Source of the DNA: Clostridium_AD sp050717535
GTDB lineage: Bacteria; Bacillota; Clostridia; Clostridiales; Clostridiaceae
NCBI RefSeq assembly: GCF_050717535.1
Contig: NZ_JBOITM010000080.1
Span: 1-64,000, forward strand
Reading direction: 5' to 3'
DNA: 64,000 nucleotides
Below are positions 18,372-28,127 of this stretch, piece by piece. Under the pieces are notes generated by a model, which was given only the letters and a program-made list of their open reading frames with translations, searched no databases and was not told where the DNA came from. The position numbers and the translations under genes are program-made. How positions within the stretch are numbered: position 1 is the stretch's first letter; each line of letters begins with the position of its first letter.

Positions 18372-18908
18372 TTAATCATTAAAATTTTTCAGAAATTTAT
18401 TCAGTGAGTTATTTTTTGTTTTTTGACTTTCGTAATTAGAAGAATGATCATTATTATTATTGTCTTTATTTCCTTCCTTAACTATAGAGGGTTTTTCCTC
18501 TATAGAAATATTTTTATTACTCTTAATATGGATACTAATAATTTTTTTGTCATTTATATATTTATCATTTATGAAGTTTTCAGCTTTAGCCTCTTTAACT
18601 AAAAGCTCAAGACCATTGTCTATAGATTTATTAGTTAGTACAATATTATTAAGAATTAGAGAACCATCAGAATCTAGTGCTTTAGAGCCAATAATTTTAT
18701 TCCATCTACTAGCTTCAATAGAAATGGAAGGATTAATGCTAAGTACTAAGGTTGTAACTGGAGTGTAGTATGCATATGCTACAATACTAGAGATACATAT
18801 AAACATCAAGGATGCCGCAGTTACCATATATTTGTAAATGAATGCAGGTTTCCTACATAATTCTCCTGTGTGAATCTCACCTACTTTAGGTAATGCTTTA
18901 CGGAATTC
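18372..18908 (-). pseudogene. rsgI: Anti-sigma factor RsgI, 5'-truncated remnant
   Basis: The frame from 18908 reads EFRKALPKVGEIHTGELC, a late part of the RsgI N-terminal domain. A membrane segment (AASLMFICISSIVAYAY) follows, then the RsgI-type extracytoplasmic domain (LVLSINPSISIEASRWNKI). A stop codon comes immediately before residue 1, and the true start and first half of the sigma-binding domain are missing. A 151-residue product could still begin at the ATG 18827, inside the membrane segment. The tail is Asn- and Lys-rich. It lies directly against the truncated sigI, overlapping it in another frame. Confidence 0.75.
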
Positions 18909-19222
18909 TTATTTTTTCGAAAAAAATCTATCAGCGCATTTTTAATAATGATTTTACTAAAACCATAAAAATTAACTTTAGTTTTATCATATTTATTGCA
19001 GGCTATGTTAAAAGCCATAAGGAAAATACTTAGTTCTTCATCATTTTCCCAAATCAAATGCCTTTTGCATATTTTACTTGTAATTGAATAAATAAAGCCT
19101 TTGTTAGCTTCAATAAAATTGTTGCGATTTTCGGAAGTTAATTCATCTATATTAAAACTTTGTTCTTCATCTAAACTGGAGATTGTTTTTTTCTTTTTAT
19201 GAAAAAGAAGTTTTAAGTTCAT
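18881..19222 (-). pseudogene. sigI: RNA polymerase sigma factor SigI, 3'-truncated remnant
   Basis: The 113 residues match the N-terminal half of SigI: NNFIEANKGFIYSITSKIC, then DEELSIFLMAFNIACNKYD and NALIDFFRKNKN (sigma region 2). SigI proteins are usually about 240 residues, so the whole C-terminal DNA-binding half is gone. After RKNKN the frame runs 8 codons into rsgI sequence and stops. The start has AAGGGGTG upstream and is intact. It cannot be a working sigma factor without its promoter-recognition half. Confidence 0.75.
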
Positions 19223-19488
19223 TTGTACACCCCTTATATTCTGTATACGTAAATACTACCAATTATAAGAGGGAAAAGAAACACAAATAAATTTTTAAGA
19301 GGAATATAAGGAATTAGAGATGATAATATGAAAAACAATAGTAAATCATCAATGAAAGAAATTAATGTATTAATTTAGAATAAAAGTTTTCTTATAGGGT
19401 GAAATTTTGAGTAGTATAGGAATTAATAATGAACTTAGAGGGGAATAATATAAACTAAGTTATTAAATAAATTTAAGGAGAGAAAATT

Positions 19489-19593
19489 ATGCCAAAAAAA
19501 GGAATGAGTAGACCACAAGTTCAACCTAAAGGTGATAATAATAAAAAAATGAAGAATAAAGATGTGAAAGAAGTTCCGGAAGTAGGAAAGTAA
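19489..19593 (+). CDS. Very small basic protein, 34 residues
   Basis: An ATG with AAGGAG 8 bases upstream opens a 34-codon gene beginning MPKKGMSRPQVQPKG and ending PEVGK, with a hairpin terminator behind it. The product is Lys-rich, hydrophilic and probably unstructured, reminiscent of small spore-associated proteins, but I do not recognise it. The 265 bases before it (19223-19488) hold no other clear gene. Confidence 0.55.
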   Translation: MPKKGMSRPQVQPKGDNNKKMKNKDVKEVPEVGK

Positions 19594-19615
19594 AAAAATT
19601 GGATTAAAGCAAATT

Positions 19616-19650
19616 AAACACCATGTTGGGCATAGCTCAACATGGTGTTT
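19616..19650 (+). terminator. Hairpin after the 34-residue gene
   Basis: AAACACCATGTTG (19616-19628) pairs with CAACATGGTGTTT (19638-19650). The T-run is short (TTT), so termination strength is uncertain. Confidence 0.7.
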
Positions 19651-19691
19651 AATTACCAATAGTTGGTTAACGTGATTACTAAATTTGCGAT

Positions 19692-20105
19692 TTATTCATA
19701 TAACCCAAATCCAGTTATAACTAGTGTGTCCCAATCAGTTTCCTCATTTTTAACCCAATCATATTCAATGCAAAGTTGTTTTAACCAAGCATTAAGGCCA
19801 CTACTTTTTTTACTTGCATTTGGCGCTTGTCTTCCAAAACTTTCTTTTATGGTTTCAAGTAATTCTATTTGATCGTCTTTTGCTAGTTCATTATCTAACA
19901 TTTCTTCTATAACATCACAGCATTCTTCATAACATTTTTTATCCTCAGCATACAATTCATCGGCGAGTAACTGCCTTTTGTTATTTAGTGTATCTCGGAC
20001 AACATTAATTTCTTCTAAGTTTGATAAGTACTTTTTAGCTATGTTCATAGCGGCAATATCATTATCTATTCTAATTATTGCTCTTTCTAACTTCGCATTT
20101 CTCAT
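19692..20105 (-). CDS. Unknown protein, 137 residues, coiled-coil-like
   Basis: A soluble, mostly helical protein with a charged N-terminal half (RNAKLERAIIRIDND, DTLNNKRQLLADELYAEDKK) and a cysteine pair in CYEECCDVIEE. The C-terminus ends in DWDTLVITGFGLYE. I do not recognise the family. The ribosome site is weak (GTGAGAAG). A long hairpin lies upstream at 20148-20203. Confidence 0.55.
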   Translation of the reverse strand: MRNAKLERAIIRIDNDIAAMNIAKKYLSNLEEINVVRDTLNNKRQLLADELYAEDKKCYEECCDVIEEMLDNELAKDDQIELLETIKESFGRQAPNASKKSSGLNAWLKQLCIEYDWVKNEETDWDTLVITGFGLYE

Positions 20106-20147
20106 TTTAATCTTCTCACTTTACATTTTTTATTTAGTCATTGATTA

Positions 20148-20203
20148 AGGCATCTTGAAAAAGATAACTAGTATGAAGGCTTGTTATTTTTTTCAAGATG
20201 CCT
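20148..20203. repeat. Long inverted repeat upstream of the 137-residue gene
   Basis: AGGCATCTTGAAAAA (20148-20162) and TTTTTCAAGATGCCT (20189-20203) are perfect complements, with a further GATAAC/GTTAT match inside. It could be a terminator remnant or a small palindromic repeat. The following 400 bases to proB hold no gene that I can support. Confidence 0.65.
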
Positions 20204-20622
20204 AATGACAATAAATTAATTATATCATAAATTCACTATGATACAAAACCCTGTTTATATTCTTTTAAATTAAACTAATTTACTTAATAATTTAACAATT
20301 AGCTATTCGCGCAGCTAATACTTTATTTATCTTTTTAAAGAAAATAATCGCTTCTTACTTATTGTGGTGTTTAGCTGAATAATTTTTCAAAAAGTCAATA
20401 ATACTATTAAAGTCATTACAATTAACTTATTTATTAGAAAAAGGTTAAGAAAAAAAAAAATACCTTTAAAAATTTTAAAAAGTATGTTAAATTTAGAAAA
20501 ATAGATAAGTAAATGCAATTTTTAGGATTAGACAAGTTATTTTAGGAATAATTCATACATGTATAATTTGTTAGTAATAAATAAAGTTTATTCTCGATAA
20601 TATGATGAGATGAGGGGTATAT

Positions 20623-21426
20623 ATGAATAATAGAAAAGAATATTTAAAGGATGTAACAAAAATTGTAGTGAAGGTAGGAACTTCTACATTAACTCATTCT
20701 ACAGGATTATTAAATTTGAAACGTATTGAAAATCTAGCATGTCAATTAGCGGATATTCATAATGGTGGAATTCAAGTTGTACTAGTCACCTCTGGGTCTA
20801 TAGGGGCTGGTATGGGAAGATTAGGGCTTAAAGTAAGACCAAAAACAATGAGGGAGAAACAAGCCGCAGCAGCTGTGGGTCAAGGAATCTTGATTCACAT
20901 GTACGAAAAATTTTTTTCCGAGTATGGTAAAACTATAGCACAAATTCTTTTGACAAAAGAGGATATTGTAGATAAAAAAAGATCTTTAAATGTTCATAAT
21001 ACATTTAATACACTTCTTACACAAGGGGTTATTCCAGTGGTAAATGAAAATGATGCTGTAGCTATTGATGAGATAAAGGTTGGTGATAATGATACATTAG
21101 CTGCTATGGTTACAAGTCTAATTGATGCAGATTTACTTATAATACTTTCAGATATCGATGGTTTATACGATTCCAATCCAAGAACAAATCCTAATGCAAA
21201 AATTATTTATAATGTAAAAAAAATAACTGATGAAATTAAGTCTGCTGCGAAAGGTGCAGGGTCAAAACTTGGAACTGGTGGTATGGCAACTAAAATTAAG
21301 GCAGCAGAAATTGTGGTAGCTACAAATGCCTCTATGATTATTGCAGAAGGTGCTGAGCCGAATATTATTTATGATATTTTGGACGGCAGGGAAATAGGTA
21401 CATTATTTGAGCGAAATACAAAGTAA
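20623..21426 (+). CDS. proB: Glutamate 5-kinase
   Basis: ProB phosphorylates glutamate in the first step of proline synthesis. The 267 residues are the short form without a PUA domain. Motifs seen are IVVKVGTSTLT, VTSGSIGAGMGRL, VVNENDAVAIDEI, and GTGGMATKIKAA for ATP and substrate binding. TGAGGGG precedes the ATG. proA follows 22 bases later, making a two-gene operon. No proC is in this window. Confidence 0.97.
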   Translation: MNNRKEYLKDVTKIVVKVGTSTLTHSTGLLNLKRIENLACQLADIHNGGIQVVLVTSGSIGAGMGRLGLKVRPKTMREKQAAAAVGQGILIHMYEKFFSEYGKTIAQILLTKEDIVDKKRSLNVHNTFNTLLTQGVIPVVNENDAVAIDEIKVGDNDTLAAMVTSLIDADLLIILSDIDGLYDSNPRTNPNAKIIYNVKKITDEIKSAAKGAGSKLGTGGMATKIKAAEIVVATNASMIIAEGAEPNIIYDILDGREIGTLFERNTK

Positions 21427-21448
21427 TGAATGATGAGGAGGAGAAAAA

Positions 21449-22705
<1,257 letters not shown>

Positions 22706-22721
22706 GAAGATATTTGGATTT

Positions 22722-22770
22722 AAAGCACTATACATATTATTGAATTTTAATAGTATCTATAGTGCTTTTT
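22722..22770 (+). terminator. Terminator of proBA
   Basis: AAAGCACTATA pairs with TATAGTGCTTT around an inner partly paired loop, followed by TTTT. Confidence 0.8.
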
Positions 22771-22945
22771 AATAATTATAAATCATGTGGAAAAGCAATT
22801 CTTTTTTCATTTTTTGTATTTATATAGTCTAATAATATGTGTTAAAATAAAGATGAAGATATATATTTTTTATGTTTATACTATATTAAGATATTATTAA
22901 TGTTTAATCATAAAAATATGCGACTATAAATGGAGGTTTAGAATT

Positions 22946-23641
22946 TTGATTGATAATGTTTTTAATATAATACAAAGAAATTTACATTCACAACATAAGA
23001 TTCATGAATCTTTCCGATTTGCAATACTCCTTGCAATTGTGGGTGGATTTTTGGATTCTTATACATACATAGGAAGGGGCGGTGTATTTGCTAATGCCCA
23101 AACTGGAAATATTGTGCTCGTAGCTATATATGCTTCGAAAGGAGAATGGATGCATTCAGTGGCCCATATTCCACCTATATTCGCTTTTATAATTGGAATA
23201 ATTACTACCCAATTAATACAAGATAATTCATCACGTTTATTTATACTAAGTTGGCAACGGGCAGTTTTAATTTTTGAAATTATAGTCTTTTTTATCATAG
23301 GATTTATACCTAACACCATACCGAATATTATTGTGACTGTTACAGTTTCGTTTATGGCTTCGGTTCAAGTAGCCTCGTTTCCTAAACTAGTTGATTCCGC
23401 ATATAGTTCAACTATGTCCACAGGAAATTTGAGATCAGCTTCGAAGGCCGCATATATTGCTTTTGTTAAGAGGGATCGTGAATCAGCTATTCGAAGTATT
23501 CGTCTTTTTATTGTAGTTCTCTCATTTTTCTTTGGGGCCTTTTTAGGTGGAATTTTAACATTTGATTTTGGTGTCAAAGCAATATGGGGTGCTGTAATTG
23601 TACTGATTTTTGCTCTTATATTATTTAATATTTACGAATGA
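22946..23641 (+). CDS. DUF1275 (YoaK-like) membrane protein
   Basis: A membrane protein of 231 residues with about six helices. The family signature GGFLDSYTYIGRGGVFANAQ followed by TGNIV is at residues 32-55. It starts at a TTG with GGAGG about 10 bases upstream. The function of the family is unknown, though transport is often suggested. It is monocistronic, with no terminator seen before the next gene. Confidence 0.85.
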   Translation: MIDNVFNIIQRNLHSQHKIHESFRFAILLAIVGGFLDSYTYIGRGGVFANAQTGNIVLVAIYASKGEWMHSVAHIPPIFAFIIGIITTQLIQDNSSRLFILSWQRAVLIFEIIVFFIIGFIPNTIPNIIVTVTVSFMASVQVASFPKLVDSAYSSTMSTGNLRSASKAAYIAFVKRDRESAIRSIRLFIVVLSFFFGAFLGGILTFDFGVKAIWGAVIVLIFALILFNIYE

Positions 23642-23740
23642 AAATAAAACAAATGCATTCTCAGTATCGAAGAAATATGGTGAATTTTAATATAAAATAT
23701 GATACACTTAAATTAGTAATAAAGGATTGGGAGGATATAC

Positions 23741-24637
23741 ATGTTTGATTTGAATATAGGACAAGTAGCAGCATTTGTTACAGCTATTTGTTGGACAATA
23801 ACTCCTATTGCTTTTGAAGCAGCTGGAAAAAGAGTAGGTTCACTTTCTGTAAATTTTATAAGACTTATTATAGCATTTTTGCTAATAGGTATATTTACTT
23901 TATTTACTAGAGGAATGTTTTTGCCACTTGATGCTTCGGGGACTACGTGGATATGGCTAAGTATTTCCGGAATTATAGGATTTGTTTTAGGAGACCTATT
24001 TTTATTTGAAGCCTTTGTGCTTATAGGTTCACGCATATCCTTATTAATTATGGCAGTAGTGCCACCAATAACAGCATTAATTGGATTTCTTATTTTAGGC
24101 GAAAGGCTTACAGTTTTAGATCTTTTAGGAATGTTTATAACTATGAGTGGTATTTTTCTTGTTATATTAGTGAAAGGCTCTAAGGGGAAAAAAGTAAAAT
24201 TGTCTCATCCTATTAAGGGCATTTCATATGCATTCGTTGGTGCTATAGGGCAGGCTGCAGGTATGGTCTTCAGTAAACTAGGTATGGGTAGTTACGATGC
24301 TTTTGCTGCTACTCAAATTCGAATTATTTCTGCTACAGTTGTATTTGCAATAATAATTACCTTGAAAAAAAATTGGGGTAAATTAGCTTTAGCATTAAAA
24401 GATTTTAAGGCTATAAAATATATTATCATAGGGTCATTTTTTGGTCCCTTTATAGGGGTATCTCTATCCTTATTGGCTATTCAATATATATCTACAGGTG
24501 TAGCATCAACAATTGCCTCAACTTCACGTATATTAATTATACCTATTGCTATGATTGTATTTAAAGAAAAGGTATCAGCAAAAGAGGTATTGGGAGCAGC
24601 TATAACTATTGTTGGAGTTGCATTATTTTTTATCTGA
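23741..24637 (+). CDS. EamA/DMT-family permease
   Basis: A drug/metabolite-type permease of 298 residues, with ten hydrophobic helices arranged as two EamA repeats. The repeats are recognised by PITALIGFLILGERLTVLD at the end of the first and STSRILIIPIAMIVFKEKVS at the end of the second. GGGAGG precedes the ATG. The substrate is unknown. It lies 100 bases behind the DUF1275 gene, and the two could be co-transcribed. Confidence 0.88.
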   Translation: MFDLNIGQVAAFVTAICWTITPIAFEAAGKRVGSLSVNFIRLIIAFLLIGIFTLFTRGMFLPLDASGTTWIWLSISGIIGFVLGDLFLFEAFVLIGSRISLLIMAVVPPITALIGFLILGERLTVLDLLGMFITMSGIFLVILVKGSKGKKVKLSHPIKGISYAFVGAIGQAAGMVFSKLGMGSYDAFAATQIRIISATVVFAIIITLKKNWGKLALALKDFKAIKYIIIGSFFGPFIGVSLSLLAIQYISTGVASTIASTSRILIIPIAMIVFKEKVSAKEVLGAAITIVGVALFFI

Positions 24638-24799
24638 AGATAATTTTAATAATTTAACAATAAATAACATAATATAAGGAATATTGATGATAAAATTAAA
24701 TTATACTTTATTAACAATAAAAATTTTGGCTAAAGAATGAATAACTCATAATCAGATGCACATAAAAATTTCAGAATGTTTTGGGGAGGGGCTGGTATT

Positions 24800-25543
24800 A
24801 TGACAATTAATTACGCACACAGAGGTGCAAGTGCATATTACCCGGAAAATACACTGATTTCATTTGAAAAGGCTATAGAAATGGGAGCTACAGGCATTGA
24901 AACAGATGTACAGCTAACGAAGGATGGTATATTAGTACTTATTCATGACGAGATGGTTAATAGGACAACTGATGGAGAGGGACTAGTAAAGGACTATACC
25001 TATAAGGAGCTAAATAAATTAGATGCTGGAAGCTGGATGGGTGAGAAATTTGCAGGAGCTAAAATACCTACTGTTGAGGAACTCATTTACTTAACTTTAG
25101 ATAGTGATATTGTTATTAATTTCGAAATTAAAAATGGAATAGTAATATATGAAGACATTGAGCAAAAGTTAATTGATTTAATTTATAAGCATAAGATAAA
25201 TCACAAAGTTATTTTATCAAGTTTTAATCATTACTCTATAGCTAAGTGCAATAAAATATCTAAAGCTATTAATACCGGAGTATTGTATATGGAAGGAATT
25301 TATAAACCATATAATTATGCAAGCACTGTTGGGGCGAAAGCTATCCATCCATATGTTCTTGCAATAAATGAGGAAGTAATTAAAGAAACTAAAAAGCACA
25401 AAACTCAGATTAATGTGTTCACTGTGGATGATGAAGAGAAAATGAAATTTTTATTAGATATGAAGGTTGATGGTATTATAACTAATTGTCCAGATAAACT
25501 CCATAAATTAATGTTAGATAATAATAGAAAAGCAGAATTATAA
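24800..25543 (+). CDS. Glycerophosphodiester phosphodiesterase
   Basis: A GDPD-family enzyme that cleaves glycerophosphodiesters to glycerol 3-phosphate and an alcohol. From the ATG at 24800 it has 247 residues and no signal peptide, so it is cytoplasmic. Catalytic motifs are AHRGASAYYPENT, ETDVQLTKDG and IHDE. GGGGAGGGG precedes this ATG; the earlier one at 24776 is rejected. Inner strands NFEIKNG and NVFTVDDEEKM fit the TIM barrel. A terminator follows at 25588. Confidence 0.93.
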   Translation: MTINYAHRGASAYYPENTLISFEKAIEMGATGIETDVQLTKDGILVLIHDEMVNRTTDGEGLVKDYTYKELNKLDAGSWMGEKFAGAKIPTVEELIYLTLDSDIVINFEIKNGIVIYEDIEQKLIDLIYKHKINHKVILSSFNHYSIAKCNKISKAINTGVLYMEGIYKPYNYASTVGAKAIHPYVLAINEEVIKETKKHKTQINVFTVDDEEKMKFLLDMKVDGIITNCPDKLHKLMLDNNRKAEL

Positions 25544-25587
25544 AAAAGCATTTTTGTTATGGATAGGATCTTCTAATTGGTATTATT

Positions 25588-25629
25588 AAAGAATGTAGGG
25601 TACATAATTGTACGATATGTTCTTTTTTT
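25588..25629 (+). terminator. Terminator after the phosphodiesterase gene
   Basis: AAAGAATGTA pairs imperfectly with TATGTTCTTT around an inner GTAC/GTAC match, with seven T at the end. Confidence 0.65.
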
Positions 25630-25770
25630 ATTTATTAAAAACTTATAAAAATTACAGAAGTATTTACAATCTTTAATATGAATTGTTATTAATATGTCAC
25701 CGTTTATGTGGGAAAAAATGATACTATATAAGTAAAATCATTATAATCCACAGAGAGGATAGGGGAAATC

Positions 25771-26532
25771 ATGAAAAACAGGGGTAAGTTATACATAGCT
25801 TTAGGCTTATTATGTGAAGTCTATTTTATAGGAACAATAATATTTGGAGGGAGAGTAACTTTTGCAGAGTTTTATTTGGCTCTGGGGGTATTATTGATAA
25901 CACTTGGATTAATTAGAACTAAAAGTAAAAAAGAATATATTTTACTGAAACCCGGCAAAATTCGAAGTGCAATAAAAATATGCTTTTTTATAGGACTAGC
26001 GTCCTTTGTAGTTATTGAAGGATGCATAATTGGATCGGCTGTATCAAAGCATAAAGAGAAAAGTGATTATTTAATGATTTTAGGTGCAGGTCTTAGAGGC
26101 GAAGTTCCTTCAACGGCACTTTATCAACGGCTTTATGCTAGTTTAGAATATATTGAAATCAATCCTAGTGTTAAAATAGTAGTTTCAGGAGGAAAAGGTT
26201 CTGGTGAGAGTATTACTGAAGCAGAGGCTATGAAAAGATTTTTAGTTAACCATGGAGTAGCAGGTGCTCAGATAATAAAAGAAGAAAAATCAACAGACAC
26301 TTTAGAAAATATGAAATTTACAGCAGAGGTTTTGAAAAAACTAGACAAAAGTAAAAATATAGAAATAACAATTGTAACAAATAATTTTCATATGTTTAGA
26401 GCAAAATTTTTAGCACAAAGGCAGGGCTTAAAGGTATATGGTTATCCGGCACCACTTCATCCTATGCTAATTCCTACTTGTTTTGTCAGGGAGTATTTAG
26501 CGGTAATAAATTCCTATATATTCGATAGGTAA
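25771..26532 (+). CDS. DUF218 (YdcF/SanA-like) membrane protein
   Basis: A protein of 253 residues with three N-terminal hydrophobic segments and an extracytoplasmic DUF218 domain. The domain shows DYLMILGAGLRGEVPSTALYQR, then VVSGGKGSGESITEAEAM and EKSTDTLENM, and ends with TNNFHMFRAKFLAQRQGL. Related proteins affect envelope and vancomycin tolerance, but the exact role is not known. GGGGAAATC precedes the ATG. A large palindrome starts 13 bases after its stop. Confidence 0.88.
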   Translation: MKNRGKLYIALGLLCEVYFIGTIIFGGRVTFAEFYLALGVLLITLGLIRTKSKKEYILLKPGKIRSAIKICFFIGLASFVVIEGCIIGSAVSKHKEKSDYLMILGAGLRGEVPSTALYQRLYASLEYIEINPSVKIVVSGGKGSGESITEAEAMKRFLVNHGVAGAQIIKEEKSTDTLENMKFTAEVLKKLDKSKNIEITIVTNNFHMFRAKFLAQRQGLKVYGYPAPLHPMLIPTCFVREYLAVINSYIFDR

Positions 26533-26544
26533 TTGTGGACTGAA

Positions 26545-26778
26545 ATTTTTCTTATATTATACTATAAAGAAAAGTATATATCACTAGGAATGCATTCATT
26601 TCGTCAAGTAATTCTAAAATTTATTTTATTTACAGTTGCTAAAAACCGCAAACTCGTTATCGCTCAAACATGCGATTTTCTTTACGCACCTGAAAATAAA
26701 ATAAATTGTGAATTACTAAGGCTTATTCAAATGCATTTTACGTGATATATACTTTTGTTAGCATAATATAAGAAAAAT
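26545..26778. mobile_element. 234-base foldback palindrome (MITE-like element)
   Basis: The two arms, about 115 bases each, are imperfect inverted copies. Outer TTTTTCTTATATTAT matches ATAATATAAGAAAAA. AAGTATATATCAC (26572-26584) matches GTGATATATACTT (26742-26754). Inner AATTTATTTTATTT matches AAATAAAATAAATT. The centre is a CGCAAAC...ATGCG hairpin (26647-26674). No gene product is supported inside: an apparent 70-codon frame is just the palindrome. No clear target-site duplication was found. It is most likely a non-autonomous transposable or foldback repeat. Confidence 0.75.
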
Positions 26779-26798
26779 AGTAGTTTCTGAATTGTTAT

Positions 26799-27000
26799 TT
26801 AAGTAATTGCATAGGGTGTTATAAACTGGCTTAGCGATTTCATATGCTATCATTACTTGAATTTTAATTGATAACAATATACAGTTCAATGAATAATTAT
26901 TCACAAATGATTGTTCAAAAAATAATCTTATGTCAATTAATTAGAATTTACACTGCGTTAAACGGCTTAAACACGAGAAGTGCGGCATAAATTAATTAAA
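26799..27000. repeat. Cluster of further inverted repeats
   Basis: Behind the large palindrome are more inverted repeats. AAGTAATTGCATAG (about 26801-26814) matches CTATCATTACTT near 26848-26859. AATTTTAATTGA near 26861 matches TCAATTAATTAGAATT near 26933. AATTAATTAGAATTTA (26935-26950) matches TAAATTAATTAA near 26988-26999. No gene is seen here. Confidence 0.5.
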
Positions 27001-27028
27001 ATATATTTTTAGATATTACATTATACTA

Positions 27029-27057
27029 TTGACTTATGTATTAAAATGCAATACAAT
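27029..27057 (+). promoter_or_regulatory. Sigma-A promoter of the 126-residue gene
   Basis: TTGACT (27029-27034) and TACAAT (27052-27057) are separated by exactly 17 bases, about 45 bases upstream of the start codon. Confidence 0.75.
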
Positions 27058-27102
27058 GTATAAAAGAAACAATCTGGTTTAATAATTTAGGGGGTAATAT
27101 AA

Positions 27103-27483
27103 ATGCCAAATACACAATTATTTCAATCAAAGCAGGAATTAGTGGGTTTTATTTCGGAATATCTTATAAAACATGATGATACTATAGCAATCATAAAAAA
27201 AGATTTAAGAAAAGATGTTATTAACTCTTTACTTATAAATGAAAATTTTAATATCTTTAAAGATCTTTCTGATGAGGAAGAAAATGTTTTGTTCTTAATT
27301 AAGACTGGCGATAAGCAAGGAAAGAATTTAAGCATTAAGATTTGTGATGCGCATAATAAAAACACTAAAGCTTTTAAAATGGTGGATATTGATAATATAC
27401 TACTTGTAGATAATTTAATCACAAGTGATGAAGCTAAAAGTATTACTTACTATAAAGAAATTACTAAAATGACATTACAATAA
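27103..27483 (+). CDS. Unknown protein, 126 residues
   Basis: A soluble protein without signal or membrane segments, beginning MPNTQLFQSKQELVGFISEY. It is acidic to neutral, with alternating helix and strand patterns (LFLIKTGDKQGKNLSIKICD). I do not recognise the family. GGGGG precedes the ATG and a consensus promoter lies upstream, so it is likely expressed. It sits between the palindrome cluster and the GH31 remnant. Confidence 0.65.
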   Translation: MPNTQLFQSKQELVGFISEYLIKHDDTIAIIKKDLRKDVINSLLINENFNIFKDLSDEEENVLFLIKTGDKQGKNLSIKICDAHNKNTKAFKMVDIDNILLVDNLITSDEAKSITYYKEITKMTLQ

Positions 27484-27528
27484 ATCTTGTCTAACTTGCA
27501 TTTAACTAATCTGAAATCAATTCATACA

Positions 27529-27924
27529 AGAGATCAAGAACCTTGGGCTTTTGATGAAATAACTGAGAAAATATATAAAATAACGATATAGGTTACTCCC
27601 ATATCTTTATGACATGATGTGGACTTCAGAGAACAAGGGACTTCCAGTAATAAGGCCCTTAATGCTACATTATCAGCAGGATCAAAAAACTTATGAAATT
27701 AATGAAGAATTTATGTTTGGTGAAAACATTCTTGTGGCTCCAGTTTTAGAGCAAGGCTAAAAGGCAAGAACTGTATATTTACCACAAGGAACTTGGATAG
27801 ATTATTGGACAAAAGAAGTTATAGAAGGAGAAAGATATATTATTCATTTTGAAATTGTTGAAGATAACAAAAAAAAACTACCTTTGTAGTTTCGGTTGGA
27901 AATTCAAAAATAGACATAAGATAA
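27529..27924 (+). pseudogene. GH31 alpha-glucosidase C-terminal remnant
   Basis: Translated in pieces, this region gives RDQEPWAFDEITEKIYK. After a frameshift near 27585 it gives RYRLLPYLYDMMW, then GLPVIRPLMLHY, EFMFGENILVAPVLEQG, a TAA stop at 27758, and TVYLPQGTWIDYWTKE. This is the end of the catalytic region and the following beta domain of a family 31 glycosidase. An A-run near 27868 shifts the frame again before a final TAA at 27922. The N-terminal two thirds of the enzyme are absent. It is a decayed fragment without function. Confidence 0.85.
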
Positions 27925-27944
27925 TAAGAACCAAGGCAACGATA

Positions 27945-27970
27945 AAAACCCCAATTTACCTTGGGGTTTT
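27945..27970 (+). terminator. Terminator hairpin after the GH31 remnant
   Basis: AAAACCCCAA (27945-27954) pairs with TTGGGGTTTT (27961-27970) around TTTACC. Confidence 0.65.
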
Positions 27971-28127
27971 CACCATTTGAAAGAGCTTTTAAAGAATATG
28001 ATTTAGTATAATTGAGTCAACTGTAAAATGAAAATTATTTGTTAGGAGAATAAAATAAAGATCACTTAACATTTAATAGTTTTGCCATAATATATTTATT
28101 TATACAAATATTATTATACAAAAAAAA

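Noticed and set aside
19331..19378. A 16-codon frame (MKNNSKSS...)
   Set aside because: It has no convincing ribosome site or terminator and is too short to support.
20528..20567. Promoter for proB (TTAGAC and TATAAT)
   Set aside because: The spacing is about 28 bases, too long for sigma-A; the TATAAT alone is not enough.
26533..26745. A 70-codon open frame directly after the DUF218 gene
   Set aside because: It lies inside the large palindrome, has no ribosome site, and its length follows from the inverted arms.
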